DNA of 64,000 bases from JAGRGG01 sp965217265 (GCA_965217265.1 CBDCHP010000009.1:69070-133069), one strand, 5' to 3'; positions 1-8,762 are shown, numbered from the stretch's first letter. Translations and numbers: made by a program. Notes: generated from the sequence alone by a model not told the origin.

Positions 1-227
1 ACACCGACATGGTGGCGCTGGTCCGTGCCCTGCTGCGCGAGGAGGCCCGCCGCCGGGCCGAGGGCCGGGCCGACGCCGCGATCCCGATGCGACCCGATCA
101 CGGCCAGGACATCCTCGACGATCTCGGCCGCGGCGCCCAGCCGGGCTACCCCGCCGTCGGCCGGCTCAAGGGGCTGGCCGAACTGCGCGGCGTGATGCGG
201 GCACTCACGGCGAATGAGAACAAGTGA
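1..227 (+). CDS. uxuA: Mannonate dehydratase, C-terminal fragment
   Basis: Only the last 75 or so residues are in the window; the gene enters from the left edge, with codons in phase from base 3. The tail has the family's C-terminal signature: MRPDHG followed by a short linker, then PGYPAVGRLKGLAELRG. In known UxuA proteins this segment closes the TIM barrel that dehydrates D-mannonate to 2-keto-3-deoxygluconate in hexuronate catabolism. The stop codon is only 5 bp before the CCA end of the oppositely oriented tRNA-Leu. The match to UxuA is strong for so short a piece, but nothing can be said about the rest of the gene. Confidence 0.85.
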   Translation, partial: TDMVALVRALLREEARRRAEGRADAAIPMRPDHGQDILDDLGRGAQPGYPAVGRLKGLAELRGVMRALTANENK

Positions 228-232
228 TGCGG

Positions 233-319
233 TGGTGCCCCCGGCCGGACTCGAACCAGCACGCCCTTGCGGGCAACAGATTTTGAGTCTGTCGTGTCTA
301 CCAATTCCACCACGGAGGC
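233..319 (-). tRNA. tRNA-Leu (anticodon CAA)
   Basis: Read on the minus strand, the 87-nt sequence folds as a class II tRNA. The acceptor stem pairs GCCTCCG with CGGGGGC (one G-T pair). The anticodon stem is ACAGA/TCTGT with loop CTCAAAA, giving anticodon CAA. There is a long variable arm, a T-arm with loop TTCGAGT, and an encoded CCA end. Leu-CAA decodes UUG. A tRNA gene on a molecule with an iteron-type origin argues for a chromid or integrated replicon rather than a dispensable plasmid. Confidence 0.95.
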
Positions 320-360
320 GCGGCATCGAGGGTGTAGGCGGGAACGGGGGAGCGGTCAAG

Positions 361-501
361 GAACGCTTACGCGTGCGCTGCCGCGCGGGCTTTTTACTTT
401 TTTGCTATCTGTTCCCGGACTGGCTCGACCGCTTGGGCCAGCCCAGGCCCAAGTTGCAAAAAGAAAAAGGAGAAAGCCGCGCGCAGCGCACGCGCAAGCG
501 T
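361..501. repeat. Dispersed inverted-repeat element, copy 1 of 11
   Basis: The left end is GAACGCTTACGCGTGCGCTG, followed by a GC block and a T-rich tract. The right half has an A-rich tract and a GC block and closes with GCGCACGCGCAAGCGT. It lies between the tRNA-Leu 5' end and the stop (TAG) of the minus-strand gene at 506-1405, about 5 bp from that stop. The central segment is more divergent from the family than in most copies. Confidence 0.85.
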
Positions 502-505
502 GAAA

Positions 506-1405
506 CTAACCGAACAGCCGCGCGTGCGCCTCGCGGCGCAGGCAGGCGCGGACGAAGCCGAGATAGCCGAACACGCCGCCGGTGGCGAAGGACAACGTCG
601 CCTGGCCCAGGCGCCTCAGCGTGTAGACGGCGGCCGCCGTTAGGTGGGTGCCGAGCCAGACGACGATCCCGGCAACGATCAAGAGACCGCCCACATAGAG
701 CCCCCGCGCGAGGTCGCGCAGCGGACCGAGTACGGCGAGGACGTCGTCGCGGAGCCGTGCCAGGGGGGCGGCGAGGCCCATCGCCTTGCCGACGGTCTGG
801 TCGATCCCGCCGTGAACGCCATCCAGCGCCTTGCCGATGACGCCGTCCTCGCCCAAGGTGGCGAAGGCCGCCCGCAAGGGCGCGCTCGAGAGCGCGACCG
901 TCGTCGCCGGGATCGGCACGCTCGGCAGGGTCGTGTCTAGAAGGCGACCGGCGGGGATACGCAAGTTGGGCTTGGCCTTGTCGAGAAGACCGCCGAACTG
1001 CGCGGTCTGGAAGCCGGCGGCGCGGTAGGGGTTTTCCAAGGCAGCGATCTTGAAGTCGCTGCGCGGCACGCGGATCGGGAAAGACGGTGTCGCGCCGAAT
1101 TGGCCCCTCTCGATGCGCAGGTCGCCGACGTCGCTCAGCGCACGAAAAGCCTGCGTGGTGCCGTTCGACAGGCGCTCGACCTCTTCACCTAAGCGCCGTG
1201 CACCGGCCTGGATCTCGCCGATGTGCGGCGCGATCTCCTGGCTGACCGTGTGGACGATGGCGCTCGCCTTGTCGCCGTAGACCTGTACCGCGTTGAGGGA
1301 AGCCTTCGCGGCAACGAGCCCGCCGGCAACGACGAGAACGGTGGGCGCCACCATGGCGAGTGCGAGACCGGTGCCGATGAGCCGGTCGCTGACGATCCGT
1401 TTCAT
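506..1405 (-). CDS. Hypothetical membrane-anchored protein
   Basis: A 299-residue protein that I do not recognise. An N-terminal hydrophobic segment (about residues 8-33, rich in V/L/A/G) looks like a signal anchor. A second strong membrane segment lies around residues 235-260 (LYVGGLLIVAGIVVWLGTHL). Between them is a long, probably periplasmic, region with heptad-like Leu/Ala/Val spacing that could be helical. The start is ATG with AAGGA about 10 bases upstream. It is followed on the same strand, beyond a repeat element, by the tRNA-Leu, and preceded by the BPSL0067-like gene. No enzymatic motif is visible; a structural or envelope role is only a guess. Confidence 0.6.
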   Translation of the reverse strand: MKRIVSDRLIGTGLALAMVAPTVLVVAGGLVAAKASLNAVQVYGDKASAIVHTVSQEIAPHIGEIQAGARRLGEEVERLSNGTTQAFRALSDVGDLRIERGQFGATPSFPIRVPRSDFKIAALENPYRAAGFQTAQFGGLLDKAKPNLRIPAGRLLDTTLPSVPIPATTVALSSAPLRAAFATLGEDGVIGKALDGVHGGIDQTVGKAMGLAAPLARLRDDVLAVLGPLRDLARGLYVGGLLIVAGIVVWLGTHLTAAAVYTLRRLGQATLSFATGGVFGYLGFVRACLRREAHARLFG

Positions 1406-1460
1406 GACGATCGATTCCTTTTAAGCCGCATGGGCGGGTTCTAGCGCCGTGCTTGAAGGT

Positions 1461-1895
1461 TCAGTGGATGACGGCGAACAGGTCGCCGTTGTTGCTCTTG
1501 CTGCCGTTTTTCCCACGGCCGTCGCCCTTGAAGCGGATGAGGCGGCGATGCACCGGCTGGCCCCGCCACTGGTCGAGCACCCAGAGCCCGTTCTCGTCCT
1601 GGCCGAGATAGATCGCGGCGTGGCTGCCGGTGCGGCTGGCGTAGGTACCGTCGGGCTCGAAGGTCGCGATCGCGGTTCCGGGCCTGATCGCGGCGTTGCC
1701 GCGCACCGAAGGGCCGGGTTGCCAAGCGGCGGTGTTCGGCACGCCCGCCGCCGCCTTGACGTAGTCGACGCAGTGACCGGGGCCGATGCTCTGCCCCAGG
1801 AAATCGTGCGGACGATCGGCGAGATAGGGGTCGGCGGCGTGCGCCGTCGCAACGCCGGCCAAGCTCAGCGCGCGTCCGAGCATCGCACTCTTCAT
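1461..1895 (-). CDS. BPSL0067-like secreted CHAP/NlpC-type protein
   Basis: A 144-residue protein with a short signal peptide (residues 1-20, ending AHA). The mature part has a Cys near its start in the context GHCVDYVKAA, then GTAIATF, then SHAAIYLG and LDQWRG. This Cys...His layout and spacing is that of the BPSL0067 family, small proteins resembling NlpC/P60-CHAP amidases. By family analogy it could cleave peptidoglycan peptides or act on host or competitor walls, but no activity is shown here. AGGGA precedes the ATG at a normal distance. No immunity gene or secretion cluster is adjacent. The downstream gene on the same strand (506-1405) starts 56 bp further on and may be co-transcribed. 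Confidence 0.7.
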   Translation of the reverse strand: MKSAMLGRALSLAGVATAHAADPYLADRPHDFLGQSIGPGHCVDYVKAAAGVPNTAAWQPGPSVRGNAAIRPGTAIATFEPDGTYASRTGSHAAIYLGQDENGLWVLDQWRGQPVHRRLIRFKGDGRGKNGSKSNNGDLFAVIH

Positions 1896-1984
1896 AACGT
1901 TTTCCCTGAATTATGGTTAGCTGCTCTTAATTTATTGGTGCATCATTATCTGTGCTTTTTGCCACGAAAAACTCGATTGTCGTT

Positions 1985-2131
1985 GAACGCTTACGCGTCC
2001 GCTGGCGCGGGGCCTTCTTTTTCTCTTTTTTGCTTTTGTCCGAGGCTGGCCCTCGGCGCTGAGGCCAAGTTCGGAAGCAAAGTTGCAAAAAAGAAGAAAA
2101 AAGCCCGCGCGGCAGCGCACGCGCAGCGTTA
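1985..2131. repeat. Dispersed inverted-repeat element, copy 2 of 11
   Basis: The left end is GAACGCTTACGCGTCCGCTG, followed by a GC block and a T/C tract ending TTTTTTGC. The centre is a GGCTGGCCCTCGGC-type stem. The right half is AAAAAAG-rich and ends CACGCGCAGCGTTAA. The final TTA is the complement of the DedA stop codon, so the element directly abuts the end of that gene. The left side faces the upstream region of the BPSL0067-like gene. Confidence 0.85.
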
Positions 2132-2740
2132 ATTCGATTTCGGCACGCGGCGGCGGAAGGTGGCGACCCGGTAGAGGTACCAGCCGAGCATCGACACGAC
2201 GATGACGTTGGAAACCGGATTCAAGTAGCCGCCGACCTGCTCGTAGCCGCCCTCCAGCCAGTAGCCGAGCAGGGTGAGGAGGGTGGTCCACAAGACGGTG
2301 CCGAGGGCGGAGTAGAAGAGGAACTTCGGCAGCTTCATGCCCGAGACCCCGGCCGGCAGCGAGATCAGCGTCCGCACCGCCGGGACCAACCGGCCGACGA
2401 AGACGGCGGCGGCGCCGTAGCGGTCGAACCATACGTCGGCCTTTCGCACGTCCTGCGGCGTCAAGGTCAGCCAGCGGCCGTGCCGCCGGGCGAAATTCGC
2501 GATTCGTTCCACGCCCAAGCGCGCCCCGATCCAATACCATAGATAGGCACCGGCGAGCGCGCCGGCGCTCCCGGCCAAAACGGCGAGCACGAGGTTGAGG
2601 TCGCCCCTGGCGGCGGCGAATCCGGCGAACGGCATGATCAGTTCGGACGGGATCGGCGGGAACACGTTCTCGGCGAACATGAGCGCGGCGATGGCGAGGT
2701 AGCCGCCGCCCTCGATCAACTGCGTGATCCAATCGAACAA
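2129..2740 (-). CDS. DedA family membrane protein
   Basis: A 203-residue DedA/SNARE-associated (VTT domain) inner-membrane protein. The family's typical order is visible: an N-terminal amphipathic/hydrophobic stretch, then the ENVFPPIPSE motif (residues about 24-33), a GxxxG-rich helix, the FxGRxxPxxR core (VGRLVPAVRTLISLPAG, about residues 114-130), and C-terminal membrane helices. DedA proteins are linked to lipid flipping (polyprenyl-phosphate or phosphatidylethanolamine recycling) and membrane-potential homeostasis. The start appears to be TTG at 2738-2740 with GAAGGA upstream. The stop TAA falls at the inner edge of repeat copy 2. Confidence 0.9.
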   Translation of the reverse strand: MFDWITQLIEGGGYLAIAALMFAENVFPPIPSELIMPFAGFAAARGDLNLVLAVLAGSAGALAGAYLWYWIGARLGVERIANFARRHGRWLTLTPQDVRKADVWFDRYGAAAVFVGRLVPAVRTLISLPAGVSGMKLPKFLFYSALGTVLWTTLLTLLGYWLEGGYEQVGGYLNPVSNVIVVSMLGWYLYRVATFRRRVPKSN

Positions 2741-3031
2741 CGGTTTTGTCCTTCCTCGACGCTGGATTTTAACACCAACATCTTAACGCGCCGGTCGCAC
2801 CACACCGCTAGACAGAAAACCGGGTGGCACAAGGCTGCTCCCGACCGAACAACGGGCAGATGAACGCCCTGAAATTCCGTGTTTTTGAAAGCGGCTTTTG
2901 AGCCTTGCACGGCTGCAATGCTGCGCTGCAAAAGCCGTGCTTTCGGGCGGCCGTCGACAACCGATATGAACCCTGTGAGCGCAACGAAGGCGCTCTTGAA
3001 GTCCACCACCCCCGATCACGGAGATCGACCG

Positions 3032-3136
3032 ATGAACGTCCAACTCATCCGCCCCGACATGGTGCTCAACCTCCTCGCCGCGGACCATTCACGGACTGAG
3101 CGCCGCGGCTGGTTCGCCCGCCTCATCCGCCGCTGA
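3032..3136 (+). CDS. Possible 34-residue basic peptide
   Basis: A short ORF starting ATG at 3032 with GGAG 8-10 bases upstream, ending in a Trp/Arg-rich tail (RRGWFARLIRR). The preceding intergenic region (2741-3031) is less GC-rich and otherwise empty. Small basic proteins with an aromatic, Arg-rich C-terminus are common in alphaproteobacteria, but I cannot assign a family. Support is limited to the ribosome-binding site and the plausible composition. Confidence 0.3.
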   Translation: MNVQLIRPDMVLNLLAADHSRTERRGWFARLIRR

Positions 3137-3205
3137 ATGCTCGGCCGGCACCGAATGGTTCGCGCCTCGCCTGTGGCGCCGCATCCTTGTTCGCCACCCA
3201 ACGCC

Positions 3206-4721
3206 CCTTCAGTTGGTGAGTCGGACTTCGAACAGGTCCTTCGCGATCGTCTGGAAGGTAGCGTCGAGTTCGCTGCCGGTGATGGCGCGGAAATAGTTGG
3301 TGTCGGGGTCGCTGGCGCACGCCTTCAAAGTCGCCTCGGTCGGCCCGCCCGAGGTAATGCCGTCGCTGAAGGCGACGCTGTGGACTTTGATCGGCGCCTC
3401 TTGGGCCACACCCTGCTGTTTGACGGCTTTGCAAGCTTTGAGCAGGATATCGTTGTAGCGTTCCTCGTCGCTCGCGGCGGCGCTGCCGAAGGGGTTGCTC
3501 GCCATGACGTAGCCGTAGGGCGTGAACTTGTCGACGGGGCCGTGGGGGCCGAGCGCGTTGCCATCGAGACCGAAATTGGACGGCATGAAGGCGTAGGCGC
3601 CGCCGCTGTTCTGGCTGTCCTTGCAGGTATCCGGCTGACCCCCTTCCCCTTGCTCGCCGTCGGTCATCAAGATCATGATCTTGCGCACGTTCTTGCCGTA
3701 GGGCGCGCCCTCGGTGAACGGCGGCGTCGGCGAGAGTACGCGCATCCCCCAGCTCACCCCGGGCGCGGCGAGCGTCCCATTGCCTTCGATCGCGGCGAGC
3801 GTGTCGATCTTGGCGCGCATGGCGGCCTCGCTGTCGGTCAGCGGCAGGAGGGGACGATTGACGCAGGTGTAGTTCGGGCCAGGATAGAGGACGTCGTTGC
3901 CGTTGGGCGGCGGCTCGGCGACGCTCCGGTAGCCGTTCATCGTGCCGTTGCTTGGATTGTTGCAGGACGAGAAGTTCCAGGGCGGCGGCTGGTCGGGTTC
4001 GGGCGGGTAAACGTAGGCGTGCCACTTGCCGTCCGTGCCCGCCGAGACCGGGCTGTAGGCGTCGCTGAAGGCATCTGCGCCCCGCCGCTCTAAGACGCAG
4101 CCCCGCCACGCCGTGCCGGCGAAGAGGGAATGAAAACGTTCCTTGACGAAGCCCGTGTTAATCTTGCCGACGTTGACGGTCGAGTTGAACGGCACGATCG
4201 CCAGCTTGAACGACACGGCCGGAGGCTTCGTCGCCAAGATCGTGTCGATGAGCCGGTGCGCCGCCACCTTGAGCGCCTCGATGCGCGAGCGCCCGTTGCC
4301 GGCGCTGTTCCGCATCGAGCCGGTGACGTCGACGACCAGCGCCACCTCGAGGTCGATCGCGCCGCGCTCGGCCACGCCCGCCGCCGCCATCTCGACCCGC
4401 CCCTGCCCGATCCCGGTCAAGAAGGTCGGCACGAACCCTGCCCCCGCCGCCACCGTCACCTTGCCCGCGTCGCCGAACACCACCGCCCGCGTCGCCACAG
4501 GCGCCAGCCAGCCGCGGCCGTAGTTGGCGGCGAACACGTTCTCGGCAATCGCCCGCCGCTGCTCCTCGTCGCCCGCCGACGCGGCGCCGGCGAGTGCTGC
4601 GGCGTCGGACGCCTGCTGCAGGCGCTGCTGCACCAGGGCGGCGCGGACGTAGTCGAAGCCCAAGCCGGCGAAGCCCACCACCAGCGGTAGGCACAAGGCG
4701 AACAGCAAAATGATCGCCCCG
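3206..4721. repeat. 1,516-bp direct repeat, left copy (tadG-like gene body)
   Basis: This segment is matched by 10343-11858 at a constant offset of 7,137 bp. All overlapping reading frames on both strands translate identically, and I see no indel or substitution. The repeat starts just before the stop codon and ends inside codons for the N-terminal membrane anchor. It therefore covers almost the whole gene but not its start or promoter. No transposase or terminal inverted repeats accompany it. Confidence 0.9.
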
Positions 4722-4765
4722 CCCCGCGCCCGGCCGAACTCGCCCACCCGCCACCACCGCGTCAC
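3209..4765 (-). CDS. TadG-like vWA-domain protein, copy 1
   Basis: A 518-residue protein with an N-terminal single membrane anchor of the TadE/TadG type (GAIILLFALCLPLVVGFAGL, about residues 15-34). A Gln/Ala-rich helix follows (QQRLQQASDAAALAGA). From about residue 140 there is a von Willebrand A fold with a MIDAS-type DVTGS (LVVDVTGSM) and a later ILMTDGEQ. Such proteins are surface or pilus-associated in Tad systems, but no tad secretion ATPase or prepilin peptidase is in the window. The start is GTG at 4765 with GGAGG 6 bases upstream. From GAIILL onward it is identical to the copy at 10346-11905; only the first 15 or so residues (ending FGRARG) differ. Confidence 0.85.
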   Translation of the reverse strand: MTRWWRVGEFGRARGGAIILLFALCLPLVVGFAGLGFDYVRAALVQQRLQQASDAAALAGAASAGDEEQRRAIAENVFAANYGRGWLAPVATRAVVFGDAGKVTVAAGAGFVPTFLTGIGQGRVEMAAAGVAERGAIDLEVALVVDVTGSMRNSAGNGRSRIEALKVAAHRLIDTILATKPPAVSFKLAIVPFNSTVNVGKINTGFVKERFHSLFAGTAWRGCVLERRGADAFSDAYSPVSAGTDGKWHAYVYPPEPDQPPPWNFSSCNNPSNGTMNGYRSVAEPPPNGNDVLYPGPNYTCVNRPLLPLTDSEAAMRAKIDTLAAIEGNGTLAAPGVSWGMRVLSPTPPFTEGAPYGKNVRKIMILMTDGEQGEGGQPDTCKDSQNSGGAYAFMPSNFGLDGNALGPHGPVDKFTPYGYVMASNPFGSAAASDEERYNDILLKACKAVKQQGVAQEAPIKVHSVAFSDGITSGGPTEATLKACASDPDTNYFRAITGSELDATFQTIAKDLFEVRLTN

Positions 4766-4851
4766 CGTGCGCCTCCAAATTCTTGCGTCGTCGATGCCAC
4801 AGCCTCTCTCAAAGACGTTTCAGATCGCTTAACGCCCGCTCACGGGAGGAT

Positions 4852-4865
4852 ATCTGACGTCGGAT
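4852..4865. repeat. Dispersed palindrome, site a (ATCTGACGTCGGAT)
   Basis: A one-mismatch member of the ATCCGACGTCGGAT family, lying between the divergent tadG copy 1 and parA starts and 62 bp upstream of the parA ATG. This position suits either a parA operator or a centromere site. Confidence 0.7.
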
Positions 4866-4927
4866 GCCTCGCCTCTGTGGCCGCCACGCTCTAGGCCGGC
4901 GTCTACCGTCGCGCTAGATCGGCGGAC

Positions 4928-5687
<760 letters not shown>

Positions 5688-5701
<14 letters not shown>

Positions 5702-6521
5702 GGCGAGCCTGAAGGACCGCCTGCAGCGCGACGGCTTCTTCCAGACCTCGGCCGACCTGCCGCGCATCGTCGAGATCGACGTGGGTGCCATTCGACCGAA
5801 CCCGGCCCAGCCGCGCCGCCGCTTCGATCAAGCGGCACTCGACGATCTGGCGGCCTCGATCGAGCGGCACGGGCTGCTGCAGCCGATCGTCGTCGCCAAG
5901 GACGGCGCCAAGGACGGCGAAGGCTGGACGCTGATCGCCGGCGAGCGCCGCCTGCGCGCCCTGCGCGGGCTCGGCCAGGCGAGCGTGCCGGCGATCGTCA
6001 GCGACGGCGATCCGGTCGAACTGGCGATCATCGAGAACCTGCAGCGCGAGGCCCTCGACCCGTTCGAGGAGGCGCGCGCGATCCGCGCCTTGATGCAGAG
6101 CAAGGGCTACACCCAGGCCGAGGTCGGTCGCGCCATCGGTAAGAAGCAGAACACGGTCTCGGTGATCCTCGCCCTGAACGACCTGCCCGAGCGGGTGCAG
6201 GACGAGTATCCGACGTCGGATAAACGCCTCGGCCGCTCCTGGCTGATCGAGTTGGCACGGGTCGAGACGCCCGAGCGGCAGTTGCGCCTGTGGGACGAAG
6301 CCAAGGCCAAGCCCGTCACGGTGCGCGAACTGCGCGCCGCGCGGGCCGGCGGCAAACCGCGCGCGGCCAAGCCGGCGGCGCTGCGGGCGCTCGCGGCGGC
6401 GCGGACCTGCGCCCGCGCGATCGAGGGGCTCGAAGCCTCGGACGTCGCGCACGACGGGGCGTTGCGGGCGGCGCTGCGCAATCTTAAGGCGGCACTGGAG
6501 CGGCGCCTCGACGGATCGTGA
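5688..6521 (+). CDS. parB: ParB partition protein / CTPase-type DNA-binding protein
   Basis: A 277-residue ParB. The N-domain has IRPNPAQPRRRFD (residues about 37-49), the GERRLRALRGLG box (about 85-96), and ENLQREALDPFEEARAI (about 112-128). A helix-turn-helix follows (YTQAEVGRAIGKKQNTVSVIL). The start ATG at 5688 is preceded by GCGGAGGTG and overlaps parA. An upstream ATG at 5661 is possible but has no ribosome-binding site. A perfect 16-bp palindrome (site b) sits inside the coding sequence and is translated as EYPTSDK just after the HTH region, which looks like an insertion relative to ordinary ParB. The protein lacks typical C-terminal extras. Confidence 0.95.
6207..6222. repeat. Dispersed palindrome, site b (TATCCGACGTCGGATA) inside parB
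   Basis: A perfect 16-bp palindrome within the parB coding frame. It is the same length and symmetry class as known 16-bp parS sites, though the sequence differs from the common TGTTTCACGTGAAACA. Confidence 0.8.
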
Positions 6522-6599
6522 ACGCGGGGTCGTTGGCCCCGCCGCCGCTTGGGCCTATCCTTCCCCTCCCCTTGACGACGTAGAACAGGGAAGACACGC

Positions 6600-7097
6600 A
6601 TGGACTCCGAGGCGCTCAAGGCCCGCCAAGCCCCCTTCAAGCAACGCTACCGCGACGAGCCGGAGGCGGCGACGATCACGCTCAAGGCCGAGGGCCGCGT
6701 CGGCGAGGGCGTCAGCTGCTCGGTACAGACGCAAAAGGCGCTGATCGAGGCGGGGCTGCACCCGGCGACCGGCGGCAGCGGCACCCAGGCCTGCTCCGGT
6801 GACATGCTGCTCGAAGCCCTCGTCGCCTGCGCCGGCGTCACGCTCGGCGCGGTCGCGACGGCGTTCGGCGTGGACTTGAAGGACGCGCGGGTGCGGGCCG
6901 AGGGCGACCTCGATTTTCGCGGCACGCTCGGCGTCGACAAGGCGGCCCCGGTCGGCTTCAAGGCGATCCGGCTCGCCTTCGACCTCGACACGGACGCGGA
7001 CCCCGCGACGGTCGAGCGGCTGCTCACGCTCACCGAGCGCTACTGCGTTGTTTTGCAGACCCTGCGTTCTTCGCCCGCAATCACGCGGGTGTCCTGA
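6600..7097 (+). CDS. OsmC family protein
   Basis: A 165-residue OsmC/Ohr-like protein. The family's Cys contexts are visible: SGDMLLEALVACAGVTL with Cys at about residue 79, and the second near RYCVVLQTL at about residue 149. In the characterised family these two cysteines reduce organic hydroperoxides; this member could alternatively be a general OsmC-like protein of unknown substrate. The start ATG has GGGAAGA upstream. It follows parB by 78 bp and ends against repeat copy 3, facing the nitrile hydratase cluster. Both family cysteines are present, so it is probably active. Confidence 0.85.
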   Translation: MDSEALKARQAPFKQRYRDEPEAATITLKAEGRVGEGVSCSVQTQKALIEAGLHPATGGSGTQACSGDMLLEALVACAGVTLGAVATAFGVDLKDARVRAEGDLDFRGTLGVDKAAPVGFKAIRLAFDLDTDADPATVERLLTLTERYCVVLQTLRSSPAITRVS

Positions 7098-8097
7098 AGA
7101 AGAACGCTTCGCGTGCGCTGGGCGCGCAGCCTTTTTCTTTCTTTTTTGCAACTTTGTTCTCGAACTTGGCCTCAACATCGAAGCCAGCCTCGGACAAAGA
7201 TAAAAAAGAAAAGAAAAAAGCCCCGCGCAGCGGACGCGAAGCGTTCATCTCTCCACCACCAAGAGCCGCTCCAAGGCGGCGAGCCACGCTTGGTAGTAGG
7301 GGAGATCCGGCCGGGCCGCGATCTCGGCGCCGAGGGTTCGCGCCCAGGTCTTGGCGTCGATGACGCCTTGATCCTGCAAGGCGACGACGAGCGCGAACGC
7401 CCGCGCCTCCCAGGGCTCGGCGAAGACGGGTTCGGCGCCAGGGTCCGGCATAGGCGATCAGGTAGGGTTCGAACAGGTCGAGGTTGACCGCATCATTAGG
7501 GTGGGCGCCGTCGCCGAACAGGCTTCGGGCCGTAAAGCGCACCGTGTAGAGGTGCTGCGGCCGCTCGCCGAGCCCGTGCGCGTTGGCGTCCGGGAAGATG
7601 TGTGCGCCCAAGCCCCGGACGATCCGGCCCGGCTTGTCGAAGGCGTAGGCCGGCAGGCGGGTGTGGGTCGAAACGTGCACGACGCGCGTGCGGACGCGAT
7701 CACCGGCTTTGAGTGCCGGCGGGGCGGCTGCCGCGCGATCCGAGGGCGCACCCTTCAGGGCGGCCGGCACCGATGCGGCGTCGAGCGGCGGCGTGCCGCG
7801 CGGTCCTGCCGGGGTGCCGCTCGCTAACTCGCCCTCGGCGACGAGCCCGTGCCGCAGCAGGAGGTTCTCCAGCGCCTTGAGCCAGATCGCGTAGTAGCTC
7901 GAAGCGTAGTAGTCGGCCGGCGGCAGGCTCTCGCGGGCGTGACGCGACTCGTCCAGCGTCCAGCGCCGGTGCGCCGCCGCGGCGAGCGTGAGGCCCAAAA
8001 CGCGCGTCTCCCAGGCGGCGTGGAACACCGGCTCGTTCGGCTCCGGCCGCACGGCCCCGAAGCCGTGCCGCCCGCCGAGGTCCTGCGGTCCCTGCAT
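7081..8097 (-). CDS. nthB: Nitrile hydratase beta subunit, with a read-through tail
   Basis: The first 216 or so residues are a normal beta subunit: MQGPQDLGGRHGFG at the start, EPVFHAAWE, YYAIWLKALENLL, a GDRVR segment, the THTRLPAYAFDKPG core, and the usual near-terminal NLDLFEPYL. With the alpha subunit it forms the heterodimer that hydrates nitriles to amides. Family members stop right after EPYL plus a few residues. Here no stop follows in frame: the frame runs out of phase through the accessory gene and repeat copy 3 to 7081, adding about 120 Arg-rich residues that look non-biological. A 1-2 nt indel just before 7455 would restore a stop. The start overlaps the alpha stop (ATGA). Either a recent frameshift or a sequence error is likely. 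Confidence 0.8.
   Translation of the reverse strand: MQGPQDLGGRHGFGAVRPEPNEPVFHAAWETRVLGLTLAAAAHRRWTLDESRHARESLPPADYYASSYYAIWLKALENLLLRHGLVAEGELASGTPAGPRGTPPLDAASVPAALKGAPSDRAAAAPPALKAGDRVRTRVVHVSTHTRLPAYAFDKPGRIVRGLGAHIFPDANAHGLGERPQHLYTVRFTARSLFGDGAHPNDAVNLDLFEPYLIAYAGPWRRTRLRRALGGAGVRARRRLAGSRRHRRQDLGANPRRRDRGPAGSPLLPSVARRLGAALGGGEMNASRPLRGAFFFSFLSLSEAGFDVEAKFENKVAKKKEKGCAPSAREAFFFRTPA
7102..7246. repeat. Dispersed inverted-repeat element, copy 3 of 11
   Basis: The element sits between convergent genes: the OsmC stop is 4 bp away on the left, and on the right the nitrile hydratase accessory stop TGA reads directly into ACGCTTCGCG. GC-rich ends are followed inward by a T-tract (left) and an A-tract (right), as expected for a terminator working in both directions. 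The centre holds GCCTC...GCCAGCCTCGG. Confidence 0.9.
7245..7451 (-). CDS. Nitrile hydratase accessory (activator-like) protein
   Basis: A 68-residue ORF starting ATG at 7451 inside the 3' end of the beta gene. It resembles the N-terminal domain of beta subunits: EPVFAEPWEARAFALVVAL, then YYQAWLAALERLL. This is the pattern of nitrile hydratase accessory proteins, which in characterised systems deliver cobalt and swap alpha subunits into the enzyme. It is shorter than many homologues (often about 100-140 residues) but complete in pattern. It lies in a different frame from the beta subunit read-through. Its stop TGA is directly followed by ACGC, the end of repeat copy 3. Confidence 0.75.
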   Translation of the reverse strand: MPDPGAEPVFAEPWEARAFALVVALQDQGVIDAKTWARTLGAEIAARPDLPYYQAWLAALERLLVVER

Positions 8098-8762
8098 CAG
8101 GCCCGGTCCGGCGATCGGGCGAGGCCGGTGCCGATCATCGATTCGCGCGTGACGAGGGCGGCCAAGCGCGCCTCGTCCCAGTCCCCGGTTCCGGCCGGAC
8201 GGCGGGGCACGACGAGGTAGCGCATTTCGGCGGTCGAATCCCAGACCTGAACGCTAGTCGCCTCGGGGGGCGTCACGCCGAACTCGGCCAGGACGGCGCG
8301 CGGTTCGGCGACGGCGCGGGCGCGGTAGGCGGGCGACTTGTACCAGACCGGCGGCAGGCCGAGCACGGACCAGGGGTAGCAGGAGCAGAGCGTGCAGACG
8401 ACCATGTGGTGCGTCGCGTCGGTGTTGAACAAGGCCATCATGTGCTCGCCCTGCCGGCCGGCGAAGCCCATCGACGCGATCGCCGCCGTGGCGTCCTTGG
8501 TCAGCCGAGCGGCGAAGCCCTCGTCCGTCCAGGCCCGCGCCACGACCTTGGCCCCGTTCTGCGGCCCGACTTTGTGGGCGTAGGTCTCGACGATGGCGTC
8601 GATCGCCGCCGGATCGACGAGGCCCTTGGCGACGAGCAGGCCCTCCAGCGCCTTCACCCGCGCCTCGATCGGCGGCACCGCCTCGCGGTCGTGATCGTGA
8701 AGCGCGTCGTCGTGATGGTGGTCGTGATCGTCGTGCATCGCCTTGGCATGGAACGCCGTCAT
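8097..8762 (-). CDS. nthA: Nitrile hydratase alpha subunit, cobalt type
   Basis: About 221 residues. The metal-binding claw is VCTLCSC (residues about 122-128 from this start). Thr rather than Ser in the second slot is the mark of Co-type enzymes, and the two outer cysteines are those oxidised to sulfinate/sulfenate in known enzymes. A His/Asp-rich N-terminus (HDDHDHHHDD) is usual for the family. YPWSVLGLPPVWYKS and the VWDSTAEMRYLVVPRRP block are also present. The start is uncertain: ATGs at 8762 and 8738 lie before the His-rich stretch, and none has a strong ribosome-binding site. Gene order alpha, beta, accessory is canonical. The divergent TadE-like gene starts about 120 bp away. Confidence 0.9.
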   Translation of the reverse strand: MTAFHAKAMHDDHDHHHDDALHDHDREAVPPIEARVKALEGLLVAKGLVDPAAIDAIVETYAHKVGPQNGAKVVARAWTDEGFAARLTKDATAAIASMGFAGRQGEHMMALFNTDATHHMVVCTLCSCYPWSVLGLPPVWYKSPAYRARAVAEPRAVLAEFGVTPPEATSVQVWDSTAEMRYLVVPRRPAGTGDWDEARLAALVTRESMIGTGLARSPDRA

